From Cohnella sp. WQ 127256 (GTDB taxonomy: Bacteria > Bacillota > Bacilli > Paenibacillales > Paenibacillaceae): a stretch of DNA of 64,000 bases. Under the pieces are notes generated by a model. The model worked only from the letters and a program-made list of their open reading frames with translations. It was not told the DNA's origin and made no database searches. Positions 51,930 to 61,490 of this stretch are shown here, in pieces; the first letter of the stretch is position 1; the number at the start of each line of letters is the position of its first letter. The stretch is from assembly GCF_024519285.1 (NCBI RefSeq), contig NZ_JAMZCY010000001.1, positions 1,776,378-1,840,377 of the forward strand, given 5' to 3'. The position numbers and the translations under genes are program-made.

Positions 51930-52676
51930 ATGGTCATCTTAAAAAGCAAGCATGAAATCGAGGCCATCCGCAAGGCATGCCAAGTGGTGGCCGAATGCCA
52001 TCGCACGATCGCCTCGTTCATCAAACCGGGAATCACGACGAACGAGATTGAGCGCATCTTCGAGGACATTATCTTGAAGCACGGCGCCAAGCCCTACACG
52101 AAGGGCTACAAGGACTATCAATATGCGACCTGTGCCTCCGTCAACGACGTGATCGCGCATGGCTTCCCTAGTGATAAGCCACTTGAGGAGGGCGATATCG
52201 TGACGATCGACACGGTCGCGGAGCTCGACGGCTGGCTCGGCGATTCGGCCTGGAGCTATGCAGTTGGGAAGATCTCGCCGACGGCCGAGAAGCTGATGCG
52301 CGTCACGAAGGAATGCCTTGACCTCGGCATCGCGCAGGCGCAGCCCGGCAATCGGCTCGGTGACGTGACGAGTGCCATCCAGCGGCATGCCGAATCGAAC
52401 GGCTTCGGCGTCGTGCGCGACCTTCTCGCGCATGGCATTGGCCGGGACCTGCACGAGGCACCGAACTATATGCATGTCGGCAAGCCCGGGAAAGGCCTCC
52501 GCATCAAGGAAGGCATGGTATTCACGATCGAGCCAATGATCACCGAAGGCACCTACTTCATGACAATCGATCCGGACGACTGGACCGCGCGGACGCTGGA
52601 CCGCAAGCTCGCCGCCCAATACGAGCATACGATCGCCATCACGGCTGAAGGTCCACAAATCCTGACCGCGCAATAG
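51930..52676 (+). CDS. map: methionine aminopeptidase, type I
   Basis: A 248-aa enzyme that removes N-terminal methionine from new proteins. The ATG at 51930 gives the correct start MVILKSKHEIEAIRKACQVV; the longer open frame into tetR is not coding. The five metal ligands are present: Asp in VTIDTVAEL and GDSAWSY, His in HGIGRDLHEAP, Glu in FTIEPMI and Glu in QYEHTIAI. An AAGGAG lies 13 nt upstream. Because the main map gene of Bacillales is in the ribosomal-protein cluster, this is probably a second copy. Its pairing with a TetR gene hints at induction by a drug or metabolite. Confidence 0.93.
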   Translation: MVILKSKHEIEAIRKACQVVAECHRTIASFIKPGITTNEIERIFEDIILKHGAKPYTKGYKDYQYATCASVNDVIAHGFPSDKPLEEGDIVTIDTVAELDGWLGDSAWSYAVGKISPTAEKLMRVTKECLDLGIAQAQPGNRLGDVTSAIQRHAESNGFGVVRDLLAHGIGRDLHEAPNYMHVGKPGKGLRIKEGMVFTIEPMITEGTYFMTIDPDDWTARTLDRKLAAQYEHTIAITAEGPQILTAQ

Positions 52677-52687
52677 AATAATTAGAG

Positions 52688-52716
52688 GCCGACCACGAGA
52701 TGGTCGACTTTTTTTA
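52688..52716 (+). terminator. terminator after the tetR-map operon
   Basis: GCCGACCA and TGGTCGAC form a stem around CGAGA, followed by seven T residues, 12 nt after the map stop codon. Confidence 0.85.
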
Positions 52717-52788
52717 CGTATTCGGGCCAGATGATGCAATGCAAGGTCTCCCGCATGATGGCTGTGGGTGTCGTTAATCGAGCAATTC

Positions 52789-52873
52789 TGCCCGTTAGTT
52801 GAGAAAACGACAGCCAGTAACAACGGCTGCCGTCCCTTTGAGTTTATTGAACAAACGTGTCCCGTTAGCTTAG
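52789..52873 (+). repeat. dispersed repeat, copy A (complete)
   Basis: TGCCCGTTAGTTGAGAAAAC, hairpin ACGACAGCC / GGCTGCCGT, then ATTGAACAAACGTGTCCCGT. It is nearly identical over about 75 bp to copy B at 59040, over 6 kb away. It represents the full element: left tag, hairpin and right tag. Confidence 0.8.
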
Positions 52874-52898
52874 TTTACGTTAATAAGTGATCATACTT

Positions 52899-53085
52899 TT
52901 ATTTTGTTAATATCCATTTTTCTGGGTCCGGAGGTTTTGGTATCTGAACAATAGCTCTGTCAGCGCGAAACCAAGCAGTTTGTTGAGCTCCATTTAATTC
53001 ATACGTTCTCTGATAGTGATCACCGAAATCTTTAGCCCTTGAAGGCCGTATATAGGAACCATCTAAAAACTCTAAATTATTAGCG
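52899..53085 (-). pseudogene. gene fragment of unknown family
   Basis: About 60 codons read sensibly on the minus strand (LEFLDGSYIRPSRAKDF, then ELNGAQQTAWFRADRAIVQI) to a TAA at 52901-52899. The 5' end merges with dispersed repeat H without any start codon, so this is the 3' part of a broken gene. Not recognised. Confidence 0.45.
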
Positions 53086-53113
53086 ATTGAGCATAACTGC
53101 CCGTTACTTCAAT
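53083..53113 (+). repeat. dispersed repeat, copy H (left tag)
   Basis: GATTGAGCATAACTGCCCGT and then TACTTCAAT is a left tag; the following sequence is the terminator hairpin of the SLH gene instead of a repeat hairpin. Confidence 0.6.
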
Positions 53114-53139
53114 CCTCTGGTTCCATAAGGTTCTCCGGT

Positions 53140-53191
53140 AAGCGTCAAAAGGCCCCCACCTTAAATCCAAGGTGGGGGCCTTTTGACGCTT
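53140..53191. terminator. very strong terminator of the CAP/SLH gene
   Basis: A perfect 23-bp stem starting AAGCGTCAAAAGGCCCCCAC with a 6-nt loop, 7 nt after the stop codon. The stem contains A and T runs that can terminate transcription from either side. Confidence 0.85.
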
Positions 53192-53197
53192 GACCAG

Positions 53198-55096
53198 TTA
53201 CTTAAGTTCTGTAAGCCCTGTAGTCATGATTGTCAATAAGAACTTGACTGTTTCTGCGCGAGTTAGTTTATCGTTACCGTGATAGCCTTCTACGGTTGGG
53301 GCTGTCTTTCCAACCGAGTACCCCTTGGATAACAGGTATTGTATTGCATCGTCACCTTGGTAGACGAATCCATCAACAGCTGTGATGATCTCAGCTACTC
53401 TGGTGCGAGTTAGCTTTGTTTCTCGGGCTTTGAGATCATAATAACCCGGTATTGGAAGTTGGTATCTAGCTCCGATGTTGTATAAGCCATCAGCCCAATG
53501 GAGATGTTGTTGTAGGTCGAGTCCTGTTGTGTCAGATTTAAGCGCACGAAACAAGAAAGCTAAAAACTCAGCCTCCGTTACTGGTTGATCTGGTCTGAAT
53601 GTGTTGTCTGGATATCCCTGAGTAATATTTTTACTGATTGCCCAAGCAATCTCTTTTGCCGCCCAATGCCCCTTAAGGTCTTTCATTTGATCTGTGATTT
53701 TCAAGTAGTTAGATGGAATATCTAACTTGACGGGAGAAGTTGGAAATTGATTTACTTCAGGCTTTGTAGGCTCAGAATCCTTCGTTTTGCTAAAGTTTAT
53801 AGACATTACGAAGCTTTTGTCATCATAGGTGACTGTTGCTCCTAATGTTTCAAAGAATAGACGTACAGGAAAATAAACAAGACCATCCTCATCCTTGAAA
53901 GGAGGGGCGCTTAATTCAACCTCCCGCTCCCTGTACGGGTCATCCGTACGTACCCAAGCCTTAGCTAAATCAAAATTTGTCGCTATAGACGTGGTCTCGG
54001 TGTATGCGTAGGGTCCAATATTCCCTAACTGAACATCTGCACCAATTGCCTTAAAGAGCCCACTAAAAACTCCGGTTATTGGCATAAATAAAGTGCCGTT
54101 TACCATCTTCATTCGATGACCCATCAAATCAACGTAACTACGGTTAAACCTTAAGCCGATATTGTCCTCGCTGTATTTTCCAATCGGCTCATCAGACAAA
54201 ACACTAGCCAAATCATTATTAACACGATCATTAATTGTTGTGAAAGACCAGCTTTTATTATTCACAGTTGCAGTATAGGTTTCGCTGTATTTTAAGTTCT
54301 CTTTAGGGATTAATAGTAGGGCGTCAGGTGAATACATCTGATTACTCTCACTAAAGACAGGAACGTCGTTACCCTTGCTATCCTTAAGACTAAAGCTTGG
54401 GTTACTACCCAAATCTTTTTGTTGGTACGAGATAATAAAACCTGAACGCTCTACTCCAAATTGCTCCAAAGGATTAGGAACTTCTCCACCAGGAAATGCA
54501 ACAGGTACATTCTTTTGCCCATCATAAGGGTATACAGTTACAGAAGAATTACCTTTCTCATTCCCAAGCGAACCGACAACCGAACCACCCTCTTTAGCTA
54601 GTCCAATAGAGGTTAGATTGGGACTAATAAGTGTCATACGGTGGTAAGGTACTTCAATTAAGCTTCTTACACCTGTAATAATGGTTCCATTCCCCATGAA
54701 GATAGCCTCACCAACATGATCGTAACCGCTTGCTCCGACAAAGTTAGCTCTATCAGCAGGTGTAACTCCTGTGAACCCACTGTTTCCCGGAACCTCATCA
54801 TGGAGCTCAAAAAGACTGACGGTATTCGTAAATAAATACTTTGCATGGTTTTGCGCAGCCTTTATAAGGTAAGGATCCAGCTTAACCTTGGACAAACCAA
54901 CCTTTGTTCTTACAGCATTAAGATAATCTAACCCATCTAATTCGTCTTGTGTATACTTGTAGCTTTCAATTGTGACCTTAATATCCGTCGTTTCTGCTGC
55001 AAATACATGGTGTGGAGTTAAAGCTCCGAATGCTCCTGCTGTAAGAGTTAAAGCTAGGGCTAATTTTGTCATTTTTTTGCTTAAAGATTTTTTCAA
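53198..55096 (-). CDS. surface protein with CAP, copper-amine-oxidase-like and SLH domains
   Basis: A 632-aa exported protein, signal peptide cleaved near VFAAE. Residues about 50-190 form a CAP/SCP domain (LDYLNAVRTKVGLSKVKLDP, AAQNHAKYLF, DHVGEAIF). A strand-rich middle part follows, then a copper amine oxidase N-terminal-like module at about 330-435 (MVNGTLFMPITGVFSGL, YFPVRLFFETLGATVTY). The C-terminus has SLH repeats (KDLKGHWAAKEIAWAISKNI, YPDNTFRPDQPVTEAEFLAF; later KLTRAETVKFLLTI) that bind pyruvylated wall polymer. It would stay attached to the cell wall; the CAP domain role is unknown. Confidence 0.9.
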   Translation of the reverse strand: MKKSLSKKMTKLALALTLTAGAFGALTPHHVFAAETTDIKVTIESYKYTQDELDGLDYLNAVRTKVGLSKVKLDPYLIKAAQNHAKYLFTNTVSLFELHDEVPGNSGFTGVTPADRANFVGASGYDHVGEAIFMGNGTIITGVRSLIEVPYHRMTLISPNLTSIGLAKEGGSVVGSLGNEKGNSSVTVYPYDGQKNVPVAFPGGEVPNPLEQFGVERSGFIISYQQKDLGSNPSFSLKDSKGNDVPVFSESNQMYSPDALLLIPKENLKYSETYTATVNNKSWSFTTINDRVNNDLASVLSDEPIGKYSEDNIGLRFNRSYVDLMGHRMKMVNGTLFMPITGVFSGLFKAIGADVQLGNIGPYAYTETTSIATNFDLAKAWVRTDDPYREREVELSAPPFKDEDGLVYFPVRLFFETLGATVTYDDKSFVMSINFSKTKDSEPTKPEVNQFPTSPVKLDIPSNYLKITDQMKDLKGHWAAKEIAWAISKNITQGYPDNTFRPDQPVTEAEFLAFLFRALKSDTTGLDLQQHLHWADGLYNIGARYQLPIPGYYDLKARETKLTRTRVAEIITAVDGFVYQGDDAIQYLLSKGYSVGKTAPTVEGYHGNDKLTRAETVKFLLTIMTTGLTELK

Positions 55097-55415
55097 AGTA
55101 AGTCCTCCATATAATGTCTAAGCAAATAACTTTTTTTCTTTTTACTTAGAATGCATTTCTTGAATGTTATATATTAACATAAATTTCCATGCAACAAAGA
55201 TGATAACTGTAGTTTAGCATTTAATTTCAAGTTTGTAACTCAACTTTCACAGTACAGAAACCATCTTAGCAACCGTTTGCACCTTTCCCGAACCAAAAGA
55301 TGATATTTCGAAAAAACTTTTGAAACAATTAAAAGTGCATAATAAAAGACCTCAAATAAGAGATCAATTTGGGCTGTTTTAAACTAAGACGTAACTATTT
55401 ATTTTCTATCTCTAA

Positions 55416-55511
55416 CTATCTTTTTTTCTTTCTTACTTTTATGGCAACCATTATACAAACAAATGCTCCTATAAAAGTTGAAAAAATTGCAATAAAAGCA
55501 CCATTATCCAT
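55416..55511 (-). CDS. 31-aa single-pass membrane miniprotein
   Basis: An ATG at 55511 with TTGGAG 9 nt upstream encodes 31 residues: a hydrophobic helix (AFIAIFSTFIGAFVCIMVAI) and a strongly basic end KVRKKKR. The good ribosome site and clear topology (N-out, C-in) support a real gene. It is similar in design to many small bacilli membrane peptides and to holin or toxin-like peptides. The rest of the 467-bp gap (55097-55563) is AT-rich without other coding signs and includes the promoter region of the CAP/SLH gene. Confidence 0.5.
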   Translation of the reverse strand: MDNGAFIAIFSTFIGAFVCIMVAIKVRKKKR

Positions 55512-55563
55512 TTGTGCATCTCCAAATCAAATTGTAGATTAATTTTAATAGATTAGTTAATTA

Positions 55564-56322
55564 TTACAATTTGTTTCTATGCCTGGTTCTTATTGAGATC
55601 AAGGAGGCGAGCAAGATCCCTGCACAAAAGCCGGTGATTGGCGCTACGACCAACATTCCGATGATATTGCCGCCCGAGGTTAGCAGCAGTTTAAATCCTG
55701 TCATGAAGACTGCGACCATCGCCGCGAAGCCCCAATAAAACAGTTTTTGTTTGGACGTGATGAATGGGATCACTTTCGTATAGGGATCCGTTTTATAAAG
55801 CGCGACTCCAATTGAACCGACTATAACCATCATGCCAGTCATCGACAGACCGTGCTGTAAAATTTTGTACACTGGCAGGTCCAATAGGACGGTAGACTGC
55901 AGTACGGTAAGTTGCTGGACCATATAACCGCCCTCATGCGTAAAGGCGTCGACCGCAACATGCGAGAGAAAGCCGAAGGAAACAGATACGATGTAGATAA
56001 TCCAGTCGCGAAGCGTTCGCAGGCTCCATATGCCTAAAAGGCTATACGCCCTCCGATTCAAGCTAAAGGCGGATGGCAGGTGCAGGACGAGCGACTCCTT
56101 AACAAAAGTGTGAATAAGATAGGCGAACAGGATACATAGCGGAATCACCTGAAGGACAAAGCCCGAGAACGAATGACCGATCGTCCGATGTGGCTCCAAG
56201 GCGATAAAATATTCAAAATCAGGGGCCATACTTCCCAGCACGAGGCCGGTTACACTGAACCATCGCGGGTTGATGAATTTTAAGGGAAAAGCATAGGTCG
56301 GGTGCGCGAAGGTAAAAGGCAT
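55564..56322 (-). CDS. DUF4184-family membrane protein
   Basis: A 252-aa polytopic protein with about six transmembrane segments. The start MPFTFAHPTYAFPLKFI and GLVLGSMAPDFEYFI, and later FLSHVAVDAFTHEGGYM, are DUF4184 hallmarks: conserved His and Asp residues resembling the YdjM/LexA-regulated metal-dependent hydrolase group. Function unknown. A short weak GGTGAG site precedes the ATG. Confidence 0.85.
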   Translation of the reverse strand: MPFTFAHPTYAFPLKFINPRWFSVTGLVLGSMAPDFEYFIALEPHRTIGHSFSGFVLQVIPLCILFAYLIHTFVKESLVLHLPSAFSLNRRAYSLLGIWSLRTLRDWIIYIVSVSFGFLSHVAVDAFTHEGGYMVQQLTVLQSTVLLDLPVYKILQHGLSMTGMMVIVGSIGVALYKTDPYTKVIPFITSKQKLFYWGFAAMVAVFMTGFKLLLTSGGNIIGMLVVAPITGFCAGILLASLISIRTRHRNKL

Positions 56323-56449
56323 CGGTTAGCGACTCACCTCCTCTTTTTACCTATAGACGAACCTAAACAAGGATGGGTTGCTAAAATGTAACATGGAAAA
56401 AGTGACTTCCTACTCGATTAGTTGAACAACAATCAACTTTTCAACATCA

Positions 56450-57397
56450 TTAAGTGGGTGTCCTATCGAGGATTTGCTCTGTACTGCTCTCCATTTGTTC
56501 ATATGTTTCCTTCAGTCGCTTTACGTCCGCCTTGGGAGGATAACCAAACATACGAGAATATTCACGACTAAACTGGGATGCACTTTCATAACCAACCCGA
56601 TAGGCAACCTCAGTAGCATCCGCTGACTCCATTAACAATAGACTCCGGGCTTCTTGCAACCTAAGCTGTTTTTGAAATTGAAGTGGACTCATGGCAGTGA
56701 TTTCTTTAAAAAGTCTGTGGAACGAGGAAGTGCTCATACTAGCCACATCAGCAAGTTCTTCAATTCTTAAAGGTTGATCATACTGTTGGATAATTTGGTC
56801 GATTGCCCCCCTGATGCGATAGGTATTGCTTCCTTCCAGTGCAATTTGTGCAAGTATTACGCCATATTGCCCTTGAAGGAGTCTATAAATGATCTCTTTC
56901 TTAAGAATAGGAGCAAGGAAGGGAATGTCTTGAGGTGAATCGAGCAATTGAACCAAACGAAGCACAGCATCCAATATGGGTATCTCGATTTGACCCACAA
57001 ACATAGCTCGTGAAGCGTATTCCTTTGAATTGGCTTGAATATTAGCGTCTTTCAAAACCTCCAAAATTTCATTCTGGCTAAAATCAATTTTCAAGCTCAA
57101 ATACGGAGCATCGTGTGAAGCCTTAATAACCTGCCCTCTTACCGGAAGGTTCATAGACGTTATCAGATACTTGGACGGGCCATATTCAAGGCGTTCCCCA
57201 GCTAGAAAGATTTCTTTAAGCCCTTGAGTGATAAAACAAAAGGAAGGACTATACACTTTGTAGACTGGCTCACTCACCCTATCCGAACGAATAAGGAACA
57301 GGGAAGGAATAGAAGTCTGCAACACTCCGGCATGTTTACAATGGTGGTGAATCAGTTTTGTAAGGTTATCCTGTAGAATTCTTATTTCTTCAACCAT
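56450..57397 (-). CDS. AraC-family regulator of the AraC_N type
   Basis: A 315-aa regulator: an N-terminal AraC_N cupin-like part (YSPSFCFITQGLKEIFLAGE, GPSKYLITSMNLPV) and a C-terminal double helix-turn-helix (RIEELADVASMSTSSFHRLF, ATEVAYRVGYESASQFSREY) ending YSRMFGYPPK. Such genes often lie divergently to an oxidoreductase; here the aldo/keto reductase at 57573 starts 175 bp away, so it is the probable target. Confidence 0.9.
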   Translation of the reverse strand: MVEEIRILQDNLTKLIHHHCKHAGVLQTSIPSLFLIRSDRVSEPVYKVYSPSFCFITQGLKEIFLAGERLEYGPSKYLITSMNLPVRGQVIKASHDAPYLSLKIDFSQNEILEVLKDANIQANSKEYASRAMFVGQIEIPILDAVLRLVQLLDSPQDIPFLAPILKKEIIYRLLQGQYGVILAQIALEGSNTYRIRGAIDQIIQQYDQPLRIEELADVASMSTSSFHRLFKEITAMSPLQFQKQLRLQEARSLLLMESADATEVAYRVGYESASQFSREYSRMFGYPPKADVKRLKETYEQMESSTEQILDRTPT

Positions 57398-57572
57398 GGT
57401 CTCTCCTTGATGCTTTATTTTGTTTTATTATACGCCATTAGTTTGCTATTAAAAAATCGTATTGAGAGGATTAGGCAATCATTTAAGACAAATTAGATAT
57501 CCGTTCTTTGTTCAGGAGTGCATAATAAAGCCATGCCCAGAGTTACTAAGTAGGGACAATGGAGGGTTTTAA

Positions 57573-58424
<852 letters not shown>

Positions 58425-58433
58425 CAATCGCTA

Positions 58434-58475
58434 GAAGAGGCTGCTCCATAAGTGAAAACTTTTGGAGCAGCTTCC
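58434..58475 (+). terminator. terminator after the aldo/keto reductase gene
   Basis: GAAGAGGCTGCTCC and GGAGCAGCTTCCTTC form a long stem, 9 nt after the stop codon, followed by TTTT. Confidence 0.8.
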
Positions 58476-58583
58476 TTCTTTTACATCCCAAGCTGACTAC
58501 CGCCACGAGAATGGACTTTGTTGTAATAGTTCCTTTCTGATCGGTGAATAATTAACTGGAATCCACATGAAAGGAGCAACAAA

Positions 58584-58685
58584 ATGACTCAAATCAACAG
58601 TGCCAACGATTCACAACGTGCCGCGACGCCATCAAACGAACCTAAGAAACAGGGGAAATCCACAGATAAGAAAAAGTCGAAGTAA
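58584..58685 (+). CDS. 33-aa lysine-rich miniprotein, copy 2
   Basis: An ATG at 58584 after GAAAGGAGCAAC encodes 33 residues ending EPKKQGKSTDKKKSK. It is the paralogue of the gene at 46827: same length, same spacing of PKKQG and KKKSK, and SQRAATPS against SQHAAPPS. The N-terminal ten residues differ more. The upstream 40 bp share short AT-rich blocks. A terminator follows at 58755. Confidence 0.7.
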   Translation: MTQINSANDSQRAATPSNEPKKQGKSTDKKKSK

Positions 58686-58754
58686 TACTGTTGTCCAATG
58701 AAAATTAAGTTATTGACTGACAGTGCTGATTTTACGCATTTTACAACTAACAAA

Positions 58755-58802
58755 CAAAAACCCAGTCAAAACACAAAAATAAAGTGTTAGACTGGGTTTT
58801 TG
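58755..58802 (+). terminator. hairpin terminator
   Basis: AAAAACCCAGTC pairs with GACTGGGTTTTT around a 23-nt region that itself contains ACAC/GTGT; T and A runs on both sides. Confidence 0.75.
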
Positions 58803-59039
58803 ATGTTGAGCAATCGTACCCGGCTTTATCTCTGCTATCATGGTCATCCTTCATTCGATACGCTTATGTGTATCCTGGTTTCATTTCTCATTCGGCTGCG
58901 TCTGCCTTTCTTAATGGGTATGGGAAATGCATAATAGATAATCAATCCGATGATGATTGTTTTATTTTAATCATGATTTCACCTCAATGGATAAGTTCTC
59001 CATAACCAAGAGGTATTAATCATTGTTACTTCACTAAAC

Positions 59040-59118
59040 TGCCCTTTAGTTGAGAAAACGACAGCCAGTAACAACGGCTGCCGTCCCTTTGAGTATATTG
59101 AACAACGTGTCGCGTTAA
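59040..59118 (+). repeat. dispersed repeat, copy B (complete)
   Basis: TGCCCTTTAGTTGAGAAAAC, the same ACGACAGCC / GGCTGCCGT hairpin, then ATTGAACAACGTGTCGCGTT. It matches copy A (52789) with only a few substitutions and one deletion. It lies 26 bp from the stop codon of the HAD gene. Confidence 0.8.
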
Positions 59119-59143
59119 TAACGCAAATCAAACAGATAGAAAA

Positions 59144-59917
59144 CTATACAACCTCAAAATTATATACTTTAGAAAAATGATTTAGTTTGTCCACTATCCT
59201 ATCTTCGATGTTCTCTTCAAAAGAAATAGATTCTGTGGCATATTTTGCAAGCTCTTCATGATACCCGATCATCACAGAATGAGCCGCATTCAAAAACATT
59301 GTTAAATCATTCGCATCATTGCCAAATGCTAAATAATTCTCTTTTTCAATTTTGATTTTACTCAATGCCGTCCACTTATCAATATTTTTAGGACTTATAT
59401 CCACTAAATTTTCATGTTTGTGCTTATGAATAACTACATCTAGCCTGAACAATTTCTCTGCTAACTCTTCCATGTTATTAGCGGATAAAATTAATATCTT
59501 AACAATAGATTTATGAGTATCTAAATCAACCATTTTCGCTAACTTAGCTGGGTCGACATTATTTAGAATAGGATGGTCTTGAGAACCAGTATAGGAATAG
59601 TCCCACTCCCCATCAATTAGGTATGTAACCTCATAATCAGACAGAAGGGCTTTGATTGAATTCATTTGATCATCAGAAAATGAAGTAGAATGTGTTAACT
59701 TACCATTTTGAGAGATCAGTGATCCGTTCCCTCCAATCAAAGTGTATGTGTGAAATCGTTGGTCCAATACGGGCAACATGTCACGAATCGGTCTTGCCGA
59801 AGCAAATATAACATTGTTCCCTTTGGACTGGAGGGCTTCTAATGCAATTAATATTTTTTCTGTTACTGGCTTACCTTTAAAACAAATCGTACCATCTAAA
59901 TCAAATACAAAGTTCAT
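59144..59917 (-). CDS. HAD-superfamily hydrolase (Cof type)
   Basis: A 257-aa HAD phosphatase with a C2B cap. Motif I is FVFDLDGTICF at the start, motif II FASARPIRD, motif III Lys in the THKSIVKILIL region, and motif IV FGNDANDLTMFLNA near residue 210. Cof-type members dephosphorylate sugar or nucleotide phosphates. Its AT-rich codon usage differs from the GC-rich genes further left. A GAGGAGT site precedes the ATG. Confidence 0.9.
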   Translation of the reverse strand: MNFVFDLDGTICFKGKPVTEKILIALEALQSKGNNVIFASARPIRDMLPVLDQRFHTYTLIGGNGSLISQNGKLTHSTSFSDDQMNSIKALLSDYEVTYLIDGEWDYSYTGSQDHPILNNVDPAKLAKMVDLDTHKSIVKILILSANNMEELAEKLFRLDVVIHKHKHENLVDISPKNIDKWTALSKIKIEKENYLAFGNDANDLTMFLNAAHSVMIGYHEELAKYATESISFEENIEDRIVDKLNHFSKVYNFEVV

Positions 59918-60332
59918 TTGCTTACTCCTCTTTTTTTAACCATTTGTGCTCTTCCTTTGTTCTATATATTTGACTTTTTTCAACATGCTCAAGTAATTTA
60001 GGTTCCTATAACTACTGACATTTTTCTGTACTGAGCCATCGACTATTTCACCAAACAGTAACTACATTACCATATGATTTCCGTTCCATCCCGCGTTTCT
60101 TGTAAACTAAACTGCCCGTTAGAATAAGGTACGTGCTGAATTCAGCCTTGTACTAATTGTGAAATATCAAGACCATTCTGTATTACCCAAGGAAGAAATT
60201 GCGAATACGTTACCATATTTCCCCACTACCCTGCCTGTTAGCTAGCTACAATTGATCAACAGGATGAAGCTAAAGCGGTAAGGAAATGATAAGATTCGTT
60301 GGGCGATTTTTTCTGAAAGGGGCATATGCATA
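59918..60332. other. intergenic region with two repeat tags
   Basis: No complete gene. Left tags of the dispersed repeat occur at 60110-60124 (ACTGCCCGTTAG) and 60230-60245 (CCTGCCTGTTAG). Between them about 30 plus-strand codons (YQDHSVLPKEEIANTLPYF) look like a gene fragment ending in the second tag. The last 60 bp lead into the HTH gene. Confidence 0.5.
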
Positions 60333-60557
60333 TTGAAGTACGAACTTAGCCGTTGCCTGCTAGAAGAAAGGCTTCAGGAAGCAGGAATGCCGCTGGAACG
60401 GCTGGCGCTTGAACTGCGGGTGAGACGGGAGCGGCTGGATGACTTTATCGACAATAAAAGAGTGATGTCTCTTAAGCTTGCGATTTCGATCGCCGATACG
60501 CTTCAGTGCGAGGTGCGCAGCCTGTACGAATTAACGCCTTCCGATGAACACCCTTAG
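60333..60557 (+). CDS. small XRE-family helix-turn-helix protein
   Basis: A 74-aa Cro/C1-type DNA-binding protein starting at a TTG (60333), with GAAAGGGG about 10 nt upstream. The helices LLEERLQEAGMPLERLALEL and RRERLDDFIDNKRVMSLKLA, then ISIADTLQCEVRSLYEL, give a complete five-helix HTH_3/HTH_26 domain without any additional domain. Such YozG-like proteins regulate nearby genes; the target is unknown. Repeat J follows 24 bp later. Confidence 0.85.
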   Translation: MKYELSRCLLEERLQEAGMPLERLALELRVRRERLDDFIDNKRVMSLKLAISIADTLQCEVRSLYELTPSDEHP

Positions 60558-60580
60558 TCAGCGGTCGGGTAAGTGAACTT

Positions 60581-60671
60581 CCTGCCCGTTAACATAACGA
60601 AGGCGGCCGAATCTTTTCCGGTCGCCTACATTGTGTATTATGGAGCTATCGTTCTTCGAGGGAGCTTAACT
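60581..60671 (+). repeat. dispersed repeat, copy J
   Basis: CTGCCCGTTAACATAACGA, hairpin AGGCGGCCG / CGGTCGCCT, then GGAGCTATCGTTCTTCGAGG. The complete left tag and hairpin are conserved in layout, but the hairpin sequence differs from copies A and B, and the right tag is partly lost. Confidence 0.65.
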
Positions 60672-60697
60672 TTTTAACTCCAAGTGAAGAATACGTC

Positions 60698-60808
60698 TTA
60701 CTTTTTTATAAAATGCTGCTTGAGAACATCCAGTGCCATAAGTTCTGAAAGCCACTCTAACCTTCCAAGATGATTTGCAAAAGCCCATTCGTTAGGTCTT
60801 TCAGTCAT
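60698..60808 (-). CDS. possible 36-aa miniprotein overlapping the lipoprotein gene
   Basis: An ATG at 60808 overlaps the lipoprotein stop codon (ATGACTGA) and encodes 36 residues, NEWAFANHLGRLEWLSELMA forming an amphipathic helix, to a TAA at 60700. Translational coupling is plausible since no independent ribosome site is visible. It could also be the beginning or residue of a longer lost gene. Not recognised. Confidence 0.4.
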   Translation of the reverse strand: MTERPNEWAFANHLGRLEWLSELMALDVLKQHFIKK

Positions 60809-61334
60809 TTTTGTACATCTCTAATTTCAATACATACATGCTCGATTCGAGGTTATAAATGCCGAGTATATCAGGCGTAACATCAAATGAATTCATGTCG
60901 TCCACGATATCTTTCCGTCCACCAGACGCCAAGAGAACACCCCAATTCGCATGAGGCTTTCCATCGGCAGTGATATTAACGTCACTCATATCGGCGGTTA
61001 ATACGGTAACACTTGCGCCGGGATAACAGACAAAAACACTGTATTCCCATGGATTACCTCCGTCATCATTCATACTTTCGGTTCGAACTTCGTAGACATT
61101 TGTTACTTCAAGTCTGAGTCCGCCAAAATTAAAAGTTTTAGTTTCTCCGTTTTGTGTCGGATTTGGTATCTGAGAAGGTGTTTGAGATAACGTTGAAGTC
61201 GGTGTTGAACTCGAATCAATGCTGGGGTTCATAGTTTCAATAGGTACACTGGTATTGCAGCCGACTAGCAATATCAACATAGTGATTGTCATAAGTAGTA
61301 CCATAGCACGTAGCATTTGATTGGAATTGTTCAT
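60801..61334 (-). CDS. lipoprotein of unknown function
   Basis: A 177-aa protein when started at the ATG at 61334, which has AAGGAGA upstream. The signal peptide ends in the lipobox LLVGC (Cys near residue 26), followed by a Ser/Thr/Pro-rich linker (about 30-65) and a globular C-terminal part (FGGLRLEVTNVYEVRTESMN onward), probably beta-rich. No family recognised. AT-rich. Confidence 0.75.
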   Translation of the reverse strand: MNNSNQMLRAMVLLMTITMLILLVGCNTSVPIETMNPSIDSSSTPTSTLSQTPSQIPNPTQNGETKTFNFGGLRLEVTNVYEVRTESMNDDGGNPWEYSVFVCYPGASVTVLTADMSDVNITADGKPHANWGVLLASGGRKDIVDDMNSFDVTPDILGIYNLESSMYVLKLEMYKND

Positions 61335-61490
61335 TATAGATTTCTCCTTCCACAAATGATGGTTTTTAGAATTTCTGGTTCGGCTTCTATTTCAGTTAAA
61401 ACTAATAGCTGAAAACAAACACCAACGCCATCCTTATCAGCATAATTTCTCCCACTATTTAGACGAAAATATTTGGAAGTTGTTGCGTTA

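Noticed and set aside
51939..52823. Long minus-strand open frame of 294 codons opposite map
   Set aside because: It is the antisense shadow of a GC-rich gene; the plus strand has all MetAP metal ligands and the minus product has no recognisable motif.
58784..59005. 73-codon plus-strand frame after the miniprotein
   Set aside because: It begins inside a terminator hairpin and has no ribosome site. A minus-strand reading (KTIIIGLIIYYAFP) needs a frameshift and is also weak.
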